From NCBI GenBank assembly GCA_050299695.1, contig JBNKWI010000003.1, positions 1-64,000 on the forward strand: a DNA stretch of 64,000 nt. Direction: 5' to 3'. Position 1 is the stretch's first letter; each line of letters begins with the position of its first letter. This DNA is from Ovoidimarina sp050299695 (GTDB lineage Bacteria > Pseudomonadota > Alphaproteobacteria > Rhodobacterales > Rhodobacteraceae). The notes beneath the pieces are model-generated. The model was given only the letters and a program-made list of their open reading frames with translations. It made no database searches and was not told where the DNA came from. Positions 35,949 to 44,112 of the stretch are shown in pieces. The translations under genes were made by a program, and so were the position numbers.

Positions 35949-36784
35949 AACTCACCTCTCAGATGCCAGAGTTCAGGGAACAGCTCGACGTCGAGCATGC
36001 GCCGGAGATAGGCGACGCCCGACGTGCCTCCGGTACCGCGTTTGAAGCCGATCACGCGCTCGACGGTGGTCACATGGTTGAAGCGCCAGCGGCGGAAATA
36101 GTCCTCCAGGTCGATCAGCTTCTCGGCCAGCTCGTAAAGCGTCCAGTGTGTGTCGATATCGCCGTAGACGATCTTCCAGCGTGCCTGGATCTCCGGGTCC
36201 GCCTGGTGCGGGCGGTCCAGTTGCGGCGCCGGGAGGTTGGCCTCGGTCCCGTCGAGCGTGCGGAACAGCAGGCGGATCACCTCGTCGTAGAAGCTGGGGC
36301 GCGCCAGCTCTTCGGTCAGCGCGGCGTGGATCGCCGCGACATGCGCGTGCGGTTTCAGCATGTTGGGATTGCGGTTGCCGAGCACGAACTCGACGAGCCG
36401 GTATTGGTAGGATTGGAACCCCGAGGACGGCCCGAGGCTTTCCCGGAACCGGGTGTAGTCCGCCGGTGTCATCGTCCGCAGCACGTCCCACTGGTTGTTG
36501 AGCTGTTCGAAGATGCGGCTGACGCGCGCCAGCATCTTGAACATGGCCGGGATCCGCCCGTCGATCAGCGCCGTGCGGGCCGCGCCCAGTTCGTGCAGGA
36601 TCAACGTCATCCACAGTTCGCTGGTCTGGTGCTGAACGATGAACAGGAGCTCGTCATGGGCGCCGCTCAGCGGATGTTGCTGGCTCAGCAGACCGTCAAG
36701 GTGGAGGTAGTCGCCGTAGGACATGGCCTTGTCGAAGGCCACCTTCGCGCCATCGGCTTCCGGGTTGTAGGGCTCTTCGCTCAT
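35945..36784 (-). CDS. kynA: Tryptophan 2,3-dioxygenase
   Basis: This heme enzyme opens the indole ring of tryptophan to give N-formylkynurenine. The 279-residue product shows SYGDYLHLDGLLSQQHPLSG, with DELLFIVQHQTSELWM (distal His), SSGFQSYQYRLVEFVLGN, and the C-terminal RWRFNHVTTVERVIGFKRG containing the proximal heme His. The ATG at 36784 follows GAGGGAGAGGACAG, a good binding site. It forms an operon with kynU. Confidence 0.96.
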   Translation of the reverse strand: MSEEPYNPEADGAKVAFDKAMSYGDYLHLDGLLSQQHPLSGAHDELLFIVQHQTSELWMTLILHELGAARTALIDGRIPAMFKMLARVSRIFEQLNNQWDVLRTMTPADYTRFRESLGPSSGFQSYQYRLVEFVLGNRNPNMLKPHAHVAAIHAALTEELARPSFYDEVIRLLFRTLDGTEANLPAPQLDRPHQADPEIQARWKIVYGDIDTHWTLYELAEKLIDLEDYFRRWRFNHVTTVERVIGFKRGTGGTSGVAYLRRMLDVELFPELWHLRGEL

Positions 36785-36982
36785 CTGTCCTCTCCCTCGG
36801 ATCCGCCGGATCTCGCCGTCGCGTGTTCCTGCAGCATCCCGCGCCATGTCGGCAAGGTCTTCCGGTGCCAATAACCCCAGGCAGGCCCCGAAGGCCATGG
36901 CTCTCTGTCGCGTCCATCGGGAGGGTGCGCCCAAGAGGTGCGCCCAGGTGGGCAGGGGATCGCCCCGAAACCCGGCCTGTAT

Positions 36983-37222
36983 CTATCGCTCGCGGCCGTG
37001 GTCCATGAGGCGTCGCACCCAGCGACCAACCGCGAGGCTGGCGGGAATGCCGAGCGGGATCGAAAGACCGAGCGCGGACGAGGGGGAGAGCGGCGGAAGA
37101 CCGATCGCCTGCCACATCAGCGAGAGCATGAAGAGGTTGATGGCGACCGCAGCCGCCGTGAAGGGGTAGAGCAGAAGCGAGAGCTTCCAGACCGACCAGT
37201 GCCCGTCTTCTCCGTCCGTCAC
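36983..37222 (-). CDS. Small two-helix membrane protein at the end of the nir operon
   Basis: The product is 79 residues with no family I recognise. It begins VTDGEDGHWSVWKLSLLLYP and has two hydrophobic segments (about 11-38 and 48-66), a Leu/Pro/Ser loop and a basic C-terminus (RWVRRLMDHGRER). I chose the GTG at 37222 because it overlaps the stop of the chelatase gene in a GTGA junction; an ATG nine codons earlier would overlap more. It is the last gene of the nirSECF-DLGHJN transcription unit. Confidence 0.7.
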   Translation of the reverse strand: MTDGEDGHWSVWKLSLLLYPFTAAAVAINLFMLSLMWQAIGLPPLSPSSALGLSIPLGIPASLAVGRWVRRLMDHGRER

Positions 37223-37935
37223 GAGACCGGCTCCATTGCGCGTTGACACGCGGCGGCGATCATCGCGGGAACCTGCGGCGAGGCTCCGATCGGTGGCAGG
37301 AGCGGCCCGCGGAAGCCGGCTCTTTCCAGCGCGGCGGGCACGTCCTCGGCCACATGCCCGGCACTGAGCGCGAAGAGGGGGAGACAGAGCGCGGGACCGT
37401 CGATCCTGCGGGCGGCGTCTTCCAGGAGCTCCGTTTCCTCGATGAAGCCGGTTTCGACCGCGCCGAAGCGACCCGCGGCGCGGACCTCGAGGGCGATTGC
37501 GGCCGTGTCGCGGGCCGAGCCGTGGGATGCCCTTGAGCCGTGGGCCGCCAGCAGGAGCGTCGCTTCGGACGGGGTGATCCCTGCAGCCCGGGCGCCCGCG
37601 AGCGCCGCGCCCAGAACCAGTACGGGGAGGCCCGGATCGACGCCGAACGGGGGCAGGACATGCGCGTCGGGCCGGCCGGCCTCGGCGAGCCTGCCTGGTA
37701 GCCGGGTGCCGACGAACCAGCCATTGGCCATGAAGAACGGATAGACCAGGGGAGCGGCAAGGCCCCCGAGCGCGGCCGCGAGAGCGCCGGGCGCGGCGAG
37801 CGTCGTCCCCCGCACCACGGCGCCGGGCAAGCGTGCCGCAACCTGCGCCGCGAGGGCCGCCATCGCATCCTCCTGCGGCCCGGGGTACGAGGGCGATCCG
37901 TGAGAGACGATCAGAAGCTCAGTGGCTGGTGCCAT
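37219..37935 (-). CDS. CbiX-like sirohydrochlorin ferrochelatase in the nir operon
   Basis: The 238-residue protein contains the two HGS motifs of long CbiX chelatases: LLIVSHGSP (His12) and LLLAAHGSRAS (His132). One lies in each half of a duplicated chelatase fold. Such enzymes insert iron or cobalt into sirohydrochlorin. Heme d1 is made from siroheme, so an iron-inserting step next to nirE is fitting. The start overlaps the nirN stop by 17 bases and the stop overlaps the next gene. Confidence 0.82.
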   Translation of the reverse strand: MAPATELLIVSHGSPSYPGPQEDAMAALAAQVAARLPGAVVRGTTLAAPGALAAALGGLAAPLVYPFFMANGWFVGTRLPGRLAEAGRPDAHVLPPFGVDPGLPVLVLGAALAGARAAGITPSEATLLLAAHGSRASHGSARDTAAIALEVRAAGRFGAVETGFIEETELLEDAARRIDGPALCLPLFALSAGHVAEDVPAALERAGFRGPLLPPIGASPQVPAMIAAACQRAMEPVS

Positions 37936-39478
37936 TTTCGAAGGTGATCTTGTTCCAGACATTGTACTTGCCCGACGGCTTCCGCATCGGCAGGCGCGCG
38001 ACTTCCTCGAACGTGGCGGCGTCGTAGACGATCACCGCGCCGTCCTCCTCCCAGACCGACACCAGCACATGGCTGCCGTCCCGGGTGAACTCTGCATGGG
38101 CGAGGGTCGCGCCCGGGATCGGCCTAAGCGTGCGGACGATCTCGAGGCTCTCCTTGTCGATGATATGCATCTCGTCCCTGTGCGGGCCGAAGAACACGTC
38201 GGCCCAGACATAGGGGGACGTATCGTGGCTCCGAAGGAAGAAGCCGGGGCCGTCGGTTTCGATGGTCTTCACCACCGACCAGTCCTTGAGGTCGATGACG
38301 CTGAGCCGGGGCTCGGAGAGATGCGGCGTCGCCATGACCATCCGGCCCCGGCTTTCCCAGGCGATGCCCGATCCGAGATGCGGCAGGCCGGGCAGCGGCA
38401 GCACGGCGATGGCGCGGCCGACATCCAGATTGACCACCACGCCGCGGTCGCCCGCGCGGTTCGTACCGATCAGGTTCCGGTAGCCCGGGGTGAAGAAGAA
38501 ATCGTCGAGCGGCTCGTCGAGCAGGATTCGGCGGCGGGCGAAGAGCCCCTTCTCGGCGCCCAGTGCCTCCTCCATGCCGGCCTCGTAGCTGTGCACGAAG
38601 CCGTCGTGGTACGGGCCGGCCTCCGGGTCGGTGGCGATCTCCCAGATCTCCGGCGCGTCCTTCAGCGCGAGGACGAAGCTCTTGCGGTCGGGCGCCTGGT
38701 AAACCGCGGAGACGCGGCTCGGGCTGCCGTCGCGGGCAGCGACATCGACGATCTTCGCGACCGAGAGGTCTTCGGTCGAGAGGATCGTCAGCGTCTTCGG
38801 CAGATAGTTGGCGACGGCCAACCACCGGCCGTCATGGCTCATCGCGATGTTGCGGCTGTTGAGCCCGGCGCGGATGCGGCCGACCTCCCGGAGCGACCAG
38901 ATATCGTATTTCTGGACCCAGCCGTCGCGGGACATGATGAAGACGAAGCGGCCGTCGGGGCTGAACTTCGGGCCGCCATGGACGGCGTAGGGCGTCGGGA
39001 ACCGGTCGAGCACCGCGAAGCTGTCGCCGTCGAGCACGCTGATGTGGTGGTCGCCGGTCTCGACAACGAGGGTGACGTTCAACGGATCGGCCTCGAAGAC
39101 CGGTCTTTCCGCCGGAACGTAGTCCGCCGCCATCTCGCGCGTCGCCGCGATCTCGTCGGGCCCCCAGTCCGGCAGCGCGGCGAGGGGGGTGCTGACATAG
39201 GCCGCGAGCGCGGCGATCTCCTCCGGACTCAGACGGTCGGCGAAGCCCGGCATCTGGGTCGCAGGCCGTCCAAGGGCGATTACCGGTTCCAGCTTCGGCC
39301 CGAGCATCCGGCCGAGCGTCTCCGGGATCAGCGCCGGTCCGAGGCCGCCGAGCCGGGTTTCGGAATGGCAGGCGGCACAGTGCTCGGCATAGAGCGCCGC
39401 CGCGTCCGGCGCGCCGGCCTGCGCGGGATCGGCGAGCGCCAGCCCGAGGCTAACCCAGGAAGCGATGTGCCGGATCAT
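37919..39478 (-). CDS. nirN: NirN, heme c / d1-binding protein of heme d1 maturation
   Basis: NirN is a periplasmic protein related to NirS that binds heme d1 and catalyses or supports its last maturation step and delivery. The 519 residues begin with a signal peptide (MIRHIASWVSLGLALADPAQ), followed by a cytochrome c domain with CAACH at 34-38 and Met candidates near residue 75. An eight-bladed propeller follows from about residue 125 (for example VHGGPKFSPDGRFVFIMSRD). The terminal KPSGKYNVWNK echoes the NirS end. It overlaps nirJ by 29 bases. Confidence 0.93.
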   Translation of the reverse strand: MIRHIASWVSLGLALADPAQAGAPDAAALYAEHCAACHSETRLGGLGPALIPETLGRMLGPKLEPVIALGRPATQMPGFADRLSPEEIAALAAYVSTPLAALPDWGPDEIAATREMAADYVPAERPVFEADPLNVTLVVETGDHHISVLDGDSFAVLDRFPTPYAVHGGPKFSPDGRFVFIMSRDGWVQKYDIWSLREVGRIRAGLNSRNIAMSHDGRWLAVANYLPKTLTILSTEDLSVAKIVDVAARDGSPSRVSAVYQAPDRKSFVLALKDAPEIWEIATDPEAGPYHDGFVHSYEAGMEEALGAEKGLFARRRILLDEPLDDFFFTPGYRNLIGTNRAGDRGVVVNLDVGRAIAVLPLPGLPHLGSGIAWESRGRMVMATPHLSEPRLSVIDLKDWSVVKTIETDGPGFFLRSHDTSPYVWADVFFGPHRDEMHIIDKESLEIVRTLRPIPGATLAHAEFTRDGSHVLVSVWEEDGAVIVYDAATFEEVARLPMRKPSGKYNVWNKITFENGTSH

Positions 39479-40676
39479 GGCGCTTTCCCCGGAACGGTGT
39501 GACCTTCAGACGGTCGGCATCCGAGCCGAGCCCGATCTCGGCTGCGGTGAGATAGCAGGCCGGATCCTCCTCCCAGGGGTCGCCGGTCACCTGCAGCGCC
39601 CGGATCCGCGTATTGCCGCCGCAGACCGCCTGGAAGGCGCAGGCACCGCAGCGTCCCTTGAGCGGCCGGGGACGGGTGCGGAGTGTCGCGAGGATCGGGT
39701 CGGCGCCGGTCCAGATCTCGGAGAACGGGGCGTCCTTGACGTTGCCGACGGTGTAGTCTGACCAGTAGGTGTCGGGGTGGACGCGGCCGAGAAAATCGAT
39801 ATTCGCGACGCCGAGGCCCGAGGAATTGCCGCCCCAGGCCTCCAGATGCGCGCGGACATGCGCCGCGGTGGCCTCGTCGAACCGCTCCGCGACCCAGTGC
39901 AGGAAATAGACCGCGTCCGCGTCGTTGTTGCCGGTCACCACCTCGAAATGGCGGCCCTCCTCCTGCGCGGCCCAGGCCCGCCCGATCAGGAAATCCATGG
40001 CCTCGCGGGTGAAGCCGTGTTCGGCATCCTCGCCCCGATGCTTGTCGCCGCGGCCGGCATAGACGAGATGCGAGAGGTAGAACTTGTCGATCCCCTCGTC
40101 TTCGCACAGCGCCACGATGTCCCGAAGCTGGGCGGCGTTGTCGCGGGTCAGCGTGAAGCGCAGCCCCACCTTGATGCCACGCGCCTTGCAGGCCCGGACG
40201 CCGGCGAGCGCGGCGTCATAGGCGCCATCCTGGCCGCGAAACCAGTCGTTCGTCCGGCCCACCCCGTCGAGCGAGATGCCGACATAGTCGAAGGCCAGCG
40301 CGGCGATCCGGTCGGCCGTCTCGCCCGCGATCCGCGTGCCGTTGGTGGAGAGCGCCAGGTAGCGGAAATCGAGCTCCCGCGCGCGGGCGGCGAGCTCGAA
40401 GAAGTCGAAGCGCGAGAGCGGCTCGCCGCCCGAGAGGATCAGCGCCGGCACCCGCATCGCGGCGAGGTCGTCGAGGACGCCCATCGCCTGCCCGTGGGTC
40501 AGCTCGCCGGGAAAGTCGAGATCGGCCGAGGAGGTGTAGCAGTGCCGGCATTTCAGGTTGCAGCGGCGCGTGAGGTTCCAGATCACCACCGGTTTGACCC
40601 CGCCGCCCGTTCCGCGGCGGTGCCGGACCGGCGTCGGGTTGCGGATCTGTTGCATGTACTGGCTTAGGCGGAACAT
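39450..40676 (-). CDS. nirJ: NirJ, radical SAM enzyme of heme d1 synthesis
   Basis: NirJ uses S-adenosylmethionine and Fe-S clusters to replace propionate side chains by keto groups in the d1 precursor. The 408 residues have the radical SAM cluster motif C39-x3-C43-x2-C46 (RRCNLKCRHCYTSS), a GGEP-type LSGGEPLSRFDFF, and a C-terminal auxiliary-cluster cysteine set (GRCGACAFQAVCGG and PACYL). The ATG at 40676 directly follows a GTG (40679) that could serve equally. The nirH stop lies immediately upstream. Confidence 0.94.
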   Translation of the reverse strand: MFRLSQYMQQIRNPTPVRHRRGTGGGVKPVVIWNLTRRCNLKCRHCYTSSADLDFPGELTHGQAMGVLDDLAAMRVPALILSGGEPLSRFDFFELAARARELDFRYLALSTNGTRIAGETADRIAALAFDYVGISLDGVGRTNDWFRGQDGAYDAALAGVRACKARGIKVGLRFTLTRDNAAQLRDIVALCEDEGIDKFYLSHLVYAGRGDKHRGEDAEHGFTREAMDFLIGRAWAAQEEGRHFEVVTGNNDADAVYFLHWVAERFDEATAAHVRAHLEAWGGNSSGLGVANIDFLGRVHPDTYWSDYTVGNVKDAPFSEIWTGADPILATLRTRPRPLKGRCGACAFQAVCGGNTRIRALQVTGDPWEEDPACYLTAAEIGLGSDADRLKVTPFRGKRHDPAHRFLG

Positions 40677-40679
40677 CAC

Positions 40680-41165
40680 TCAGCCTCCGCCGGCCAGTCT
40701 GAGGCCGGTCTTCTTCAGGATGCGCGTGGAATAGAGAATGTCGTGTGACCGGACGGCATCGCCGAGGAGCGCGGCGATCTTGCCGGCCCCGGCTTCCACC
40801 TCCTCGCGGCTTTTCCCGTGCAGCATCGCGAAGAGGTTGTAGGGCCAGTCGGGAAGCGCGCGGGGCCTGAGGTAGCAGTGCGAAACGAAGGGCAGGGCGC
40901 CGATCGTTGCGCCGAGCTCCTCGGCGCGCGCGTCGTCAAGGTCCCAGACGCTCATGCCGTTCGCGGTGACGCCCAGCGCGTAGTGGTTCGGCGCGACGGC
41001 GATGCGGCGGACGATCCCGCGCGACAGCATCGCCGCCAACCGCGCCATGACCTCGGCCTCGCTCGTTCCGGTCGCGCGGGCGATTTCGGCATAGGGCGCC
41101 GGCACCAGCGGCAGCCCGTCCTGGGTGGCGGCGATGATCTCGCGCTCGGCGTCGTACAGGGTCAT
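40680..41165 (-). CDS. nirH: NirH, siroheme decarboxylase subunit
   Basis: The 161-residue protein is an Lrp/AsnC-like member of the NirDLGH complex, which converts siroheme to 12,18-didecarboxysiroheme. It starts TLYDAEREIIAATQDGLPLVPAPYAEIARATG (residues 2-33) and has VAPNHYALGVTANGMSVWD with the family's active-site His region, then HDILYSTRILKKTGLRL. ATGA overlap with nirG on the upstream side. Confidence 0.9.
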   Translation of the reverse strand: MTLYDAEREIIAATQDGLPLVPAPYAEIARATGTSEAEVMARLAAMLSRGIVRRIAVAPNHYALGVTANGMSVWDLDDARAEELGATIGALPFVSHCYLRPRALPDWPYNLFAMLHGKSREEVEAGAGKIAALLGDAVRSHDILYSTRILKKTGLRLAGGG

Positions 41166-41635
41166 GCCGCCACCTGGAAGCCGATGAAGAATTCGACGAG
41201 TTTCGGGAACAGGTGGACCGTGAGCCCGGTCTCCGCCTCGATCCGCGCCGCGGTTTCGGCGATCGCCTCGGGCCGTTCCGTCGCCAGCACGAACCACATG
41301 TTGAGCTTGTGGCTGCGCTCGTAGTTGTGCGCCACTTCCGGATGCGCGTTGACCTGATCCGCGACGGCGTCGAAGCGCTCGCCGGGCACGGCCATCGCGC
41401 AGAGGCAGAACGCGCCGCCCATCGCGGTGGCGTCGTAGAACGGCCCGAAGCGGGTGATGGCGCCGATCTCCTTCAGCCGGGCGAGCCGGGCGAGAAGGTC
41501 TTCCTCGCCCAACCCGATCTGTGCGCCGGCCTCGGCGAAGGGGCGCGGCGAGAGCGGGAAGCCCCGCTGCAGCGCGTTCAGGATCGCCCGGTCGGTCGCG
41601 TCGAGCGCGCCTTCGGGAAGAGGGGTTCGTCTCAT
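41162..41635 (-). CDS. nirG: NirG, siroheme decarboxylase subunit
   Basis: This 157-residue AsnC-like protein is the NirG part of the siroheme decarboxylase set. Its wHTH-like N-terminus (LDATDRAILNALQRGFPLSP) is followed by ITRFGPFYDATAMGGAFCLCAMAVP and the C-terminal VHLFPKLVEFFIGF, typical of NirG. It overlaps both neighbours by four bases, so nirDL, nirG and nirH are likely translated together and made in balance. Confidence 0.9.
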   Translation of the reverse strand: MRRTPLPEGALDATDRAILNALQRGFPLSPRPFAEAGAQIGLGEEDLLARLARLKEIGAITRFGPFYDATAMGGAFCLCAMAVPGERFDAVADQVNAHPEVAHNYERSHKLNMWFVLATERPEAIAETAARIEAETGLTVHLFPKLVEFFIGFQVAA

Positions 41636-42618
41636 GCCGCGGTCTCCCGTGCGAGGCGTGCGCCGGTCTGCTTGAAGCAGCGCACCGAGAACAGCACCCT
41701 GTGACGTGCCTCGGTCAGTTCGGGAAGCGCTGCAGCGGAGGTGAGGATCGCCAGCGCGTCGGACCGGCTCCTGCTGTGGATCATCGAGAACAGCCCGAAC
41801 TCCCAGATCCCCGGGACCGTCCGGCGCCGGTAGGAAAGCGTGACGCCCGGATGCCGGGCCAGCGCCCGGCCGGCGGCGTCGATCCTCGCGTCCGGCAGGT
41901 CCCAGACCACCATCGCGTTCGACCGCCAGCCAAGCGCCCGGTGCCGGACGATCACTCCGACGCGGGTCAGGATGCCCGACCGGGCCAGCCGGTCGATGCG
42001 CGCGATCACGCCGGCCTCGTCCCGCCCGAGGCTCAGCGCCAGGGCCGCGAACGGCCTGGGTTTGAGGGCCAGCCCCGTGGAAAGCGCCTGAATGAGCGGG
42101 CGATCGTCCTCACAGAGAACCGAACGGTCCGGCTCGACATGCTCGGGAGTGCGATCCGGAATGCCGTGCAGCGGGAACCCGAGGTCGATGTTGTAGGGCC
42201 GGAGCAGGGGCAGGTCGACCAGCGGTAGCCCGGTCCGGTCCCCGATCCGGCCGAGCAGCGCCGTAAGCTCGCGCCGGTCGGCGGCGGTGGCGACGAACCA
42301 GAGGTTCCAGGCGTGCTCGCGCAGGTAGGCGTGGTTGACGCCCTTTTCGCGGCTGACGAGCTCGCCGACGCGCTCCGTGTCCCAGTCCGGAACCGCGAGG
42401 GCCGCGAGCGTCGAGGCGCCGATCGTGTTCGGGCGGCAGGTGGCCCCCACGCGCGCGACGGCACCCGCCGCGCGCAGCGCCTTCAGCCGGGCGATCACCT
42501 CTGCTTCTTCGCAGCCGAGCGCTGCCGCCATAGCAGCGAAGGGGCGGGGCACGAGCGGAAGGTCGCGCTGCCAGCGGTCGAGGAGATGCGTATCGAACTC
42601 GGTCAGTGCGACGCCCAT
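41632..42618 (-). CDS. nirDL: NirDL fused siroheme decarboxylase subunits
   Basis: The 328 residues contain two AsnC-like units: residues about 1-155 (NirD-like: LVPRPFAAMAAALGCEEAEVIARLKAL, ARVGATCRPNTIGASTLAALAVP) and about 165-328 (NirL-like: LALKPRPFAALALSLGRDEAGVIARIDRL, TRVGVIVRHRALGWRSNAMVVWD). One continuous frame shows a genuine fusion, not an error; fused NirDL proteins are known in other bacteria. The ATG at 42618 is two bases after the nirF stop. Confidence 0.92.
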   Translation of the reverse strand: MGVALTEFDTHLLDRWQRDLPLVPRPFAAMAAALGCEEAEVIARLKALRAAGAVARVGATCRPNTIGASTLAALAVPDWDTERVGELVSREKGVNHAYLREHAWNLWFVATAADRRELTALLGRIGDRTGLPLVDLPLLRPYNIDLGFPLHGIPDRTPEHVEPDRSVLCEDDRPLIQALSTGLALKPRPFAALALSLGRDEAGVIARIDRLARSGILTRVGVIVRHRALGWRSNAMVVWDLPDARIDAAGRALARHPGVTLSYRRRTVPGIWEFGLFSMIHSRSRSDALAILTSAAALPELTEARHRVLFSVRCFKQTGARLARETAA

Positions 42619-42619
42619 C

Positions 42620-43786
42620 TCAGAGCCCCGTCCGGTGCGCGCGGTCGGTGAAGAAGATGCCCGAGGGGTCCTGGGCGGCGATCTCCGCAAGCACTTCGAA
42701 GCTGCCCGTGTCATAGACCACGACTTTCCCTGCATCGCGCACCGACACCCAGACCTCGGCGCCGCGCGGGGCGAATTCCATGTGCAGAACCGCCGGACCG
42801 GGGTTCAGTTCGCGGATGACCGCGTGGCTCAGACTGTCGATCACCTGAATCCTGCCGTTCAGCGGATGCGCGAAATTGACCCAGACCTGCCGCCCGCCGG
42901 GGCGCGCCATGGCGAAGACCGGCTGGCCGTAGGTGTCGGTGCGTGCCACCTCCTCGAGGCTGCTCGCGTCGACCCAGAGTACCTGGTGATGGCCGACCGC
43001 TGGCAGCACGAATTGCTCGCCTGCCAGCGCCCAGCCCTCCAGATGCGGCATCTTGTAGACCGGCAGGTCCTCGAGGCCCCGGCCGTAGTGCGGCAGGATC
43101 CGGCGTGGCACGGGCGGATCGGCCCAGAGGTCGAAGGCGGTCAGCCCGTCCTCTCCGAAGAGGCCGACGATATAGGTCCGCCCATCGCAGGTGATCAGCG
43201 CGTCATAGGGGTTCCTGCCGATACCCGGGAACTTGGTCAGGTCCGGTTCCGGCGTGGAGAAATCGGCGATCCAGGTCTCGCCCTTGTCCCAGAGCGAGAA
43301 CACGAACCGGCGCCCGGGCGCGTCCACGAGGCCCACCGTCTTCGAGCCGGTCGGGATATCGGCGACCGGCGCGAGGCTGTCGGCGTCGAACACCCGCACT
43401 CCGCCCGGCTCGTAATTCGACACCGCGATCAGCCGCCCGTCGTCGGAGATCGCGCCGCCGATGGAATTGCCGGCCTGTAGAACGCGCGCCGCGACCGTGC
43501 CGCGCAGGATGTCGACTTTCGAAAGTCCGCCATCGCGCCCGAAGACATAGGCGAAGCGTTCGTCCGGCGAATAGACGAGGCTGGCGTGCGACAGATCGCC
43601 GAGCCCCTCGATGCGGCCCGCCGCCTGCCGGGCGATGCGATCGACGAGGAGAAGCGTGCCCTGCGTGCGTTCGACCACCAGACCGAGCCCGCCCGTGGCC
43701 CGGCACGGCGCGGCATCACCGGCCTGGACGGGAAGCGCGGCGAGTCCCGCGCCGGCGAGGGCGGCGAAGGCGTCACGCCGTCTCAT
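42620..43786 (-). CDS. nirF: NirF, d1-heme biosynthesis protein
   Basis: NirF is a periplasmic dihydroheme d1 maturation protein with the NirS-like eight-bladed propeller but no heme c domain. The 388 residues begin with a short signal sequence (RRRDAFAALAGAGLAALPVQ, possibly Tat or lipoprotein-free Sec). The d1-binding propeller follows: GLGLVVERTQGTLLLVDR, KTVGLVDAPGRRFVFSLWD, and RTYIVGLFGEDGLTAFDLW. The ATGA overlap with nirC is present. Confidence 0.93.
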   Translation of the reverse strand: MRRRDAFAALAGAGLAALPVQAGDAAPCRATGGLGLVVERTQGTLLLVDRIARQAAGRIEGLGDLSHASLVYSPDERFAYVFGRDGGLSKVDILRGTVAARVLQAGNSIGGAISDDGRLIAVSNYEPGGVRVFDADSLAPVADIPTGSKTVGLVDAPGRRFVFSLWDKGETWIADFSTPEPDLTKFPGIGRNPYDALITCDGRTYIVGLFGEDGLTAFDLWADPPVPRRILPHYGRGLEDLPVYKMPHLEGWALAGEQFVLPAVGHHQVLWVDASSLEEVARTDTYGQPVFAMARPGGRQVWVNFAHPLNGRIQVIDSLSHAVIRELNPGPAVLHMEFAPRGAEVWVSVRDAGKVVVYDTGSFEVLAEIAAQDPSGIFFTDRAHRTGL

Positions 43787-44112
43787 CGCCCGGTCCCCGC
43801 AAGCAGGTAATCTGCGATCCACCGCGCCTCGGTTTCGCTCATCAGCGGGCGCCAGGGTGGCATCGCGGTGCCGGGCACGCCGTCGAGGATCACCCCGGCG
43901 ATGGCGTCCGCGTCGCGCCCGGTCAGCGCCTCCGCGGTCAAAGGCGCGCCGAGCCCGCCCCGGCGGGTCAGCCCGTGGCAGGAACCGCAATCCTGCGCGA
44001 CGAGATTTCTGAGTTCGGTGGCCCGCTCGGCCGGAAGGTCGCCGGCGGCGGCGTGGGCCGCCGTCGCGAAAAGGCACCCGGCCGCCAGGCAGGAGAGCAG
44101 CACCCTAAGCAT
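43783..44112 (-). CDS. nirC: NirC, periplasmic cytochrome c55x
   Basis: The 109-residue protein is a monoheme cytochrome c with a signal peptide (LRVLLSCLAAGCLFATAAHA) and the heme motif CGSCH at 42-46. A Met ligand candidate lies in GTAMPPWRPLMSE. In other denitrifiers NirC serves in d1-heme maturation or as electron donor to NirS. It overlaps nirE by eight bases and nirF by four. Confidence 0.92.
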   Translation of the reverse strand: MLRVLLSCLAAGCLFATAAHAAAGDLPAERATELRNLVAQDCGSCHGLTRRGGLGAPLTAEALTGRDADAIAGVILDGVPGTAMPPWRPLMSETEARWIADYLLAGTGR

